Of a stretch of DNA of 64,000 bases, positions 57,090 through 64,000 are shown one piece after another. Below the pieces are notes generated by a model that saw nothing but the letters and a program-made list of their open reading frames with translations, did not search any database and was not told the DNA's origin. The translations under genes and the position numbers were made by a program. Origin of the DNA: Candidula unifasciata (lineage: Eukaryota > Mollusca > Gastropoda > Stylommatophora > Geomitridae); the NCBI GenBank assembly GCA_905116865.2, contig CAJHNH020006891.1, positions 283,419-347,418 of the forward strand. The letters are read 5' to 3'. Every line of letters starts with the position of its first letter. The first letter of the stretch is position 1.

Positions 57090-58640
57090 GCCAAGTTCAT
57101 ATAACAACAACAAATAACATTGTGATAACATACATTTATCTATTCAGACTACATTATTATTATTATTTGCATAAACATGGCAAGAAAGAAAATAAACAAC
57201 GAGCATTTAAACAACTACTTTTTGTTAAAATATTGCACATAGCGCTGGCGCCTAAAAGTCGCCCATTTTGCTAATTGTTTCAAGCGTTTATTTTTCAGTC
57301 AGAATTAAAGATTAGGGATTTTTGGGTAACATAAAATTGCTCTCCGGACAAATATTAAAGAGCGCAGTCTCATTCAATAGGTGCAAAATAACATTTTGAT
57401 GATGGCTTTTTTAACATGCTGGATGCGTACTCGTATGACATGACTTCCGGGGGTACGTGGGCTAACTTTGGTTCCATTTTCCTGTAGCTGACTTACTCTT
57501 CAAAATTGCCTGATCACGATGAAATATGCGTTCATCGAATCTTCTCCATCTGTGTTCGGTCCTAATACGGCGGTTGGCAAGTTGTGTTGCAGTTTACAGC
57601 TATGTTGCGATATCTGTATATCTCGACCCAACATTTGATTCCAACAAAACCTAAATATAAATAGTTACATTTTTCAACATGCTTGTAAGGGACAGGGGGG
57701 GGGAGGGGGGGGGGGGTCAAAATACTGTCTTCCACTCCCCTTCTGAAATAATTAGGCTCACGGATCCCACACGGGCAAAGTCCATCTATTGACATTGTTG
57801 TCATCTTTTCGTTTGTGTGCTAGACACTTGGAATCTCTCATTACACGGTGCATCTGGAATAGATTACGTAAATGTTGGCCATAATGCATTTCTTTGAGTC
57901 CTGGCTATGAAAGAAATTAATCTTTCACAATTTAGCCGCCACCTGAATTGACATACTTTTGCCAACTCTTCATGGCCTTTAAAAGATCGTCGGAATTAAA
58001 CATAACTTTTCATACATGCCGAGTCCTCATTTCTGGGGGTGGGGGCAACTAGAACTTTCCTAAAGAGTTTAAAATCGGTGAACGTTATGAAACTAACCAA
58101 AGTGTTAATTGTGATCACACTCTGATTGACAGTTTGTTCGCATTGTCGTGATTGCGGTGCTAATGTGCTCTGAGTGTGTCAGCAATGAACTTTAACACAA
58201 CACCTTAAACTCTTGGTACTTATCAAGCTCAGGGAGTCGGAGGCGAATATGAGAAGTTAAATTAGGCACGTCAATCAGTGCAAATTTAATTACCTTTATA
58301 CATACGTTTAAAGACCTTGCTACCCGCCTTTCGACCCCTGATAGATTTCAGCAGTCTTCCTGAAAGATATTTTCCCTTATTAATTCGTCTAGAACACAAT
58401 TTTTTTTTTTTAACGTGTAGGCATTCTGCAGAAAAACCATCGACCCGGCTGCTGATTTTGTGTATTTGTGTAGTATTGTTTGATTTGTATTTGCTGATGA
58501 AGGCTCCATAGCCGCATTATTCACGTTTTGCTAATATACTTTTCGTTCTGTTTTATATCTTTTCTTGACAATTCTTTCAACGCAAGATTTTAAAAGTTGT
58601 GATTATTCTGTAATATTCAGGGTTGGTCCCTTGCATGACT
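57090..58640. other. FAF1 upstream region, little recognised
   Basis: AT-rich unique-looking DNA with a G run near 57697-57715. No further exon or known element. Promoter elements other than the YY1-type motif are not evident. Confidence 0.5.
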
Positions 58641-58644
58641 ACAC

Positions 58645-58712
58645 AGAAGTCGTGTTAGTAGACAATGTGTTAGTAGACAATGTGTTAGTAGACAATGTGT
58701 TAGTAGACAATG
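58645..58712. repeat. 15-bp repeat, four copies
   Basis: GTGTTAGTAGACAAT repeated four times. Confidence 0.92.
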
Positions 58713-58799
58713 TGTGGCTAGCAAGTGGCGATTACACATGGATAGATGGCTGCTCTTTAATGAATAGGGCACTAGAACAGAAAATAACTACATGTGAAA

Positions 58800-59458
58800 T
58801 GCACTGACTCCTCGAGATCACTAGCAACACTATACGTAGCTGCATGTGAAATACACTGACTCCTCAAGGTCACTAGCAACACTATACTTAACTGCATGTG
58901 AAATACACTGACTCCTTATGGTCACTAGCAACACTATACGTAACTGCATGTGAAATACACTGACTCCTCAAGGTCACTAGCAACACTATACCTAACTGCA
59001 TGTGAAATGCACTGACTCCTTATGGTCACTAGCAACACTATACGTAACTGCATGTGAAATACACTGACTCCTCAAGGTCACTAGCAACACTATACGTAAC
59101 TGCATGTGAAATACACTGACTCCTTATGGTCACTAGCAACACTATACGTAACTGCATGTGAAATGCACTGACTCCTTAAGGTCACTAGCAACACTATACG
59201 TAACTGCATGTGAAATACACTGACTCCTCAAGGTCACTAGCAACACTATACGTAACTGCATGTGAAATACACTGACTCCTTATGGTCACTAGCAACACTA
59301 TACGTAACTGCATGTGAAATACACTGACTCCTCAAGGTCACTAGCAACACTATACGTAACTGCATGTGAAATACACTGACTCCTTATGGTCACTAGCAAC
59401 ACTATACGTAACTGCATGTGAAATACACTGACTCCTTAAGGTCACTTGCAACACTATA
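58800..59458. repeat. 52-bp tandem array with 104-bp higher order
   Basis: About 13 copies of TAACTGCATGTGAAATACAC plus TGACTCCTYAWGGTCACTAG. CTCAAGG and CTTATGG variants mostly alternate, giving a two-unit higher-order repeat. Confidence 0.95.
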
Positions 59459-59459
59459 C

Positions 59460-59785
59460 GAGACAGGGTTAAGAATACCAGCATTAGAGAGAAAGTTGAA
59501 ATAAGACCATGTCTGGATTACATTATTAGACAAAAATTAAATTGGTTCGTCCATCTAGTGAGAATGCAGCCTGACCAGACTGCATATGAGACTTTTTACA
59601 GTAGAACATCTGGGAGGAAGGCGAGAGGAAGACCAAGAAAGAGATGGATAAATGGTGTAGCTGAAACCTGCCAAAAGTTGAAAAAATCCATCACTCAAGC
59701 CTTCCGAGAAGCGCAAGACAAATACAGAAAACCACGATATTGGGTTACAACCCGGTAACAGTGGGACGACAAATGAAGAAGAAGG
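59460..59785 (+). mobile_element. LINE C-terminal fragment with (GAA)n tail
   Basis: LDYIIRQKLNWFVHLVRMQP, then GRKARGRPRKRWINGVAETC. Tail GAAGAAGAAG. Same family as 53985-54285. A SINE S1 copy starts at its tail. Confidence 0.82.
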
Positions 59786-59786
59786 G

Positions 59787-60175
59787 GACTGCGTAGTTTC
59801 GAGGGTAGGTGTCCGCCTCGAGTGCTGGAGTCCCGGGTTCAAGTCCTGGTGAAGGCTGGATTTTTTTAAAGTGAACTTGCGGTAATTTCCCCTTGTCTCT
59901 AGTTAGTGAAATCGGACTCTCGTGTGTTTTGTTGCGCACGTTTAAAAAAAAACAAAAAACCTTAGCAGTTGGAAAGCGAAAAGAGTAGCTTAACGGCGCT
60001 GCCCAGGCTAAATTTGGAGTTTAAAATCTACCTATAATATTTCAGGATCTTCGATGGTGCAACAGAGTTCGTGCACTGCGCTGAGCTGCTTCAAACTCCG
60101 GATTGAGTTAGAAGTAGAAGGGAGCACTTATGGGTTACACCCGTGTGTCATGATGTTAATCCGTTGAATAAACCA
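59787..60175 (+). mobile_element. tRNA-derived SINE, family S1 copy 2
   Basis: GTGTCCGCCTCGAGTGCTGG, B box GGTTCAAGTCC, body with TAAATTTGGAGTTTAAAATC, and end TGTCATGATGTTAATCCGTTG. Collinear with 11537-11885 over about 350 bp. Confidence 0.8.
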
Positions 60176-60224
60176 AAACTATTTCTGTTGTACGTGATTA
60201 CACATGGATAATCAAGTCATAATC

Positions 60225-60485
60225 GAGGTGTAGCAGCTAGACACCCGCCTGCGGATTAGAAGGTAGCTGCTCAGGCCCTGACAGAGCCCGACTTTTCTTA
60301 TCTTTTTTAGAAGTAACACAGACCCCCAGGGCGAACCAGCCTTGGATATCAGGTTAAATCCCGGGAAGTAAAGACGGCCGGCGTGATGTTGATCACATCG
60401 CCAGCCAAGTACCGATTTGTCTATAAAATATATGCCCAATACGGGCGAGGGTGCGGAGAAAGGTCCTTTACTTAACCAAGACAAA
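60225..60485 (+). mobile_element. tRNA-derived SINE, family S2
   Basis: GGTGTAGCAGCTAGACACCC head, then GGGCGAACCAGCCTTGGATA, CCCGGGAAGTAAAGACGGCC and GATTTGTCTATAAAATATATG. Collinear with 15375-15620. Confidence 0.65.
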
Positions 60486-60754
60486 ACAAGGAGGATCAGT
60501 TGCAAGTCTCGCTGGCGTTAATGTGTTATCTGGAGTCGGTTATCTGGAATCTGATCTGGAGTCGGGGGAGTGGTGCACATTTAGTAACATGTCTGCCAGG
60601 AAAAGTCTCTGGTGTCACGCTGACAACAGATCACCCCAACCCCAAACAACCTAGCACTGTTCTCACTACACCCTCTCTCTGACACACACAACTACAGTAG
60701 TCTGTTTGTTTGTTTTAGTATCCAGAAGCCATGAGTTGTTAACCCTTAGGTTCG

Positions 60755-60935
60755 GTATTATGGATATCGCAACCTTTCGGCCTTGATTCCATTGTAAATA
60801 CTGTAAATCTGGGAGAAATGTGGCTTTTCTGCCCACCCCCGGGAGTGAACCCGGACCACAAGGAGTTCGTCACCCGGTCACCGCTCAATCCGGTTTAGCC
60901 AACTACGCTAGAGAGACGGGCAACTACAGTAGTCA
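60755..60935 (-). mobile_element. tRNA-derived SINE head, reverse
   Basis: Minus strand reads TAGCGTAGTTGGCTAAACCGG (A box) and GGGTTCACTCCCGG (B box), with tRNA-like spacing. It continues into a non-tRNA body, so not a tRNA gene. Confidence 0.6.
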
Positions 60936-61064
60936 ACTAAGCCTGGTCTTCATGGATACGGGCACAAAATATCGCTCTGGGTGTATCCTACACACATAAC
61001 AGATCTCTTAACGATTTTAAATTCCGGTTGCATTGATCTCTCTTGTTATGACACTATATTCCTC

Positions 61065-61215
61065 TGCAGTCGAAGTGAATCTGACTTAGAGGCAGAGAAC
61101 CAGCAGTCTGCACACAAATAATCCAGATCCGTAAAACGGATATGCACATCAAAATCAAGCTCTGGGGACAAAGACCAAAGTCCACATGTGTACGAACACT
61201 TATAGCCGGTGAGCG
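61065..61215 (+). mobile_element. Element A fragment
   Basis: TAGAGGCAGAGAACCAGCAG to TATAGCCGGTGAGCG; the GAA tail is lost. Confidence 0.65.
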
Positions 61216-61559
61216 CTTAGTCACGGTGATCCGAGACCATTAAACAATTGTTGGAACCTGTCCAAACTAGGGTGTTACACTGTGCCATAGGGAGGGATGC
61301 GACTCACAGCCCATGGCAATGACCAGTGTGACTAGCAAGGCCAAATGGCAGTCGAGAACATTCTTCTACAATTATAGTGGAATTCTGGACCGTTGTCGTC
61401 ATCCTGTGCTTTTGACATGTTTCTTTTCAAATGTCCAACCCTTCATATGTCTGCAATCCTTTTCTCCACTGTCCCTGTTTCCTTCCTAATTTATGTACCC
61501 CCCTCCCCCTTTTTTTTTCAAGCAGCTAGGCCCATGGCACCGCATCCCTATGAACTCAT

Positions 61560-62345
61560 CTCATTACCTGTCCACTTTGCGCTCATCTTTAAATCCCAAA
61601 GGAGGTCGAACCTGATGTCTTGTACCCATCTGTAGTTTGCTGCAGAGGATGTGTTTATAGGGACTCTAACCTCCTCTATTACAGCAGCCAGGAAGATCGT
61701 CAAAGGCGGAGCAAGCTGGACAGTCAACAGCAACTAGAACGCAGCTATGCGGGTCATTCTGGGTTGCACCAAAGACACCCCAGTGGTTTGTATGCGATAC
61801 ATCCTTGGTTTGCCGACGGTTGCAGGTAGGCACAAGGTGCTGCAGGCGAAGTCATATCTCAGGGTAGCTGTAGACACAGATCACCCTTTGCATGAAGCTC
61901 TAGGTGCAGTTAAAGGTCAGCGGCTTAAGGCATGCTGAGGAAGATCAGGACAGGCATGCTTCATGCGGAGTGGTATGCCTCGCTACGGAGGACATGAGTG
62001 AGGAGTATTGTCTGGATTTTTTCACTAGGGAGCGCTGGTGTGTTGGGAAATGAATAGGCAGACAGATTGTCTTGTCTGGCTTAGCACATCTTGGTGGAAT
62101 ACTGATGCAAAAGGCAGACGTGGTTAGTGCCTTGTGGAAGAGAGTGTTCAGTTCAGAGGAGCAGATGGAACAACAGTCTGGTGAGACTGGTGCAGGGGTA
62201 GTGACGAGAGGTTCTGGCAGAAGCTCGAGGCTCAGAGGAAAGGCAAGACGGACGTTTAATCAGAATGCTACTGGCACCATTAGTATCGGAACTTTTCGCT
62301 GGCTGCTGAAGATAGGAATGCTACGAATGCTGTGATATAGGTTCT
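61560..62345 (+). mobile_element. LINE fragment: RT C-terminus plus RNase H remnant
   Basis: MRVILGCTKDTPVVCMRYIL and LPTVAGRHKVLQAKSYLRVA fit the segment after the reverse transcriptase fingers of I-like LINEs. A broken RNase H end follows (VLGNE-type, then LAHLGGILMQKADVVSALWK). It ends in (AATC)n. Related to 30985-31310. Multiple stops. Confidence 0.8.
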
Positions 62346-62524
62346 TGAATCAAATCAAATCAAATTAGCAACTGATGACTCGAGATGCAGTTATAGGATC
62401 CTGATGACGATGCCACTCCTCTATCCTCCTTGTCATTGGAGCCTTGAAAGACTGAGTACTGAGAAAACTGTTGTGACACCTGCCATTTCCAATACCTCAC
62501 TGTCTCAACACCAATAAACACAGA

Positions 62525-64000
62525 CATGCACAAGGAACATCCAAGATGTTTATTCTTCAGACAACAGGGTAATACACAACACAACAGACAGGACATGAAT
62601 ACGATTTGCTGAGCAAACAAGTTAATAAACAAGGACAACATTTGCAATTTGATTATCAAAAACAAGGACAACGTTTGTAATTTGATTATCAAAACTGGCA
62701 CCTGTGTTGTACTGTAGCCTGAAAGCAGGCGTTTCACAAAGACTGACAGCAACTGAAAAAAAAAACAAAGATATATTTAACAGTTCTACAGTACTTGACT
62801 AAACAAAAAAAAAAAAAAGAAAATTTACATATATAAAAGACACAATTGTCCAAAATAGGGAGAGACGAATCATCAGTTGTAGCGTGAGTAAACAGAGACA
62901 GATAATAAGAGTGAGAGTAAGGGAGGAATCATTGGCTATAATATGAATTCTGACAAATATTTGATAAGTGATAAGGAAGGGAGGAATCATTTATTGTAAT
63001 CTGAACCCAATATATTAATAAAGGCAAGTAATGACAAATACTATCACGTTAAAAAGGAGGGACAACTGTACAGTATTTGCAAAGTCTGCATGAATAATAG
63101 TAATACAGGCAATTAATTAAAACAGGCACAATAAAAACAAATTATGCTATTAAATGTAGAAAAATCAGCAAATTGTAATTTAAAGGCCACATTTTGACTG
63201 GTTCTTCTTCTTGCTGTTCTGCAATTAACCCCTCAATAGAAATGGACTAAAATCACCTCATCACATCCCTCTTTAGCAGCTCATGCCATGTCCTCAACGT
63301 ATCGCTCATTCCTGTTTCATTCTCTTCTCTCGAGTGTTTTTTATGTCTCCCTTTCTCTCCTTTATCCTGTGGGTTCTAATAAGATTATTTTCAGGTTTTC
63401 TTAAAATACTGGCTCTACTCTACAATTTAAAACTAGGATATCTCAATGATTTGTTTTTCTAACTCTTTAACCTTCATGATGTGATGTGTCTGTATGCCTT
63501 AGTTCTCCGTAAACAAAAAGACGTTTTTTGTCGGACACTTGTTTCCGCCTGATATTAACACACAAAAAAGGGTAAACTATTTCATCACCGAGCAACTGAA
63601 CATATTTATTACTTTATAAATACACATTTTTCAACTGCTTATGTCCTATTTTTCTGTTTGTTTAGTCCATTCTATCATGGTTGCGACTTTCGCTCACTCT
63701 CTTCCAAGGATGTTGCATTTTGCCACCATTTTAGACTAAAAATGTTACTCAAAAAGACGTACACTCTGGGACAGATGAGTGTTGATGCAAAAAACTTTGG
63801 GGTTAGAAAGAATTAGAATATCAACCAATCAGCTTTTGAACTGGAACATTGCAAGAGCTGTAAAGGAAGATGTTTATGTACAGCTGATAAAGCTAATTGT
63901 ACATGAGCATTTGTTAATGCAGGAGACAAAACAAACAATACATCAAATGTAGCAAATATAGCAAAACTGCTTCATGTGGCCTGTTGCAGGCACTGGCAAA
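62525..64000 (-). other. Probable 3' UTR of next minus-strand gene
   Basis: AT-rich, free of tandem arrays and with no convincing coding exon. It lies just upstream of a good minus-strand poly(A) signal. A short segment near 63200-63400 ending in GAAGAAG on the minus strand may be a degraded retroelement tail. I do not see which gene it belongs to. Confidence 0.4.
62549..62554 (-). terminator. Poly(A) signal of a right-hand neighbour gene
   Basis: AATAAA on the minus strand, followed within 40 nt by GU-rich sequence (TGTGCATGTCTGTGTTT). It suggests that a minus-strand transcript entering from beyond 64000 ends near 62525. Confidence 0.5.

Noticed and set aside
59787..59866. Possible tRNA gene.
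   Set aside because: A and B boxes are present, but the ends do not form an acceptor stem and the unit continues into a repeated SINE body.
60800..60935. Possible minus-strand tRNA gene.
   Set aside because: B box is good, but acceptor-stem pairing is not evident and a SINE-like body follows.

Overview
The window is an intron-rich segment of an animal nuclear genome, most likely a mollusc or another lophotrochozoan invertebrate; the species is not determinable from what I can see. It holds two recognisable protein-coding genes, both on the minus strand and in the same orientation, and no prokaryotic features. Everything else is intron, UTR or intergenic DNA filled with minisatellites, LINE fragments and SINE-like elements.

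Layout from left to right: (1) 109-7889, the 5' two thirds of calreticulin (six exons, signal peptide to the first P-domain B-repeat); the C-domain and ER-retention end lie beyond position 1. Its promoter, near 7960-8100, contains an exact ER stress element (CCAAT-N9-CCACG). (2) 8200-15640, repeat-filled intergenic DNA: a 16-bp GTATAC array, a tRNA-derived SINE, an RNase H LINE fragment and a 60-bp array. (3) 15661-57029, a complete FAF1 gene (UBA, two ubiquitin-like domains, UAS, coiled coil, UBX). I rebuilt it from 18 exons with consistent splice phases; the total is 2037 nt, 678 residues plus stop. Its last exon ends at 22106, and a strong poly(A) signal at 15661 suggests a 3' UTR of up to about 6.4 kb that lacks large minisatellites. 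(4) 57030-62500, upstream DNA with a 52-bp array, SINEs and LINE fragments. (5) 62520-64000, repeat-poor AT-rich sequence behind a second minus-strand poly(A) signal, probably the 3' UTR of the next minus-strand gene.

Calreticulin is an ER-lumen lectin chaperone. FAF1 is a p97/VCP cofactor that links ubiquitinated clients to the segregase. Both act in protein quality control, but their adjacency may be chance. The FAF1 introns carry most of the tandem arrays (units of 20, 25, 29, 33, 42, 43 and 80 bp), which create long spurious open frames on both strands. Two GC-AG introns, a short element with 64-bp terminal inverted repeats, two arrays that grew out of dispersed elements, and about 15 copies of a (GAA)n-tailed dispersed element are the most notable observations. 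I found no sign of an undescribed multi-gene system.
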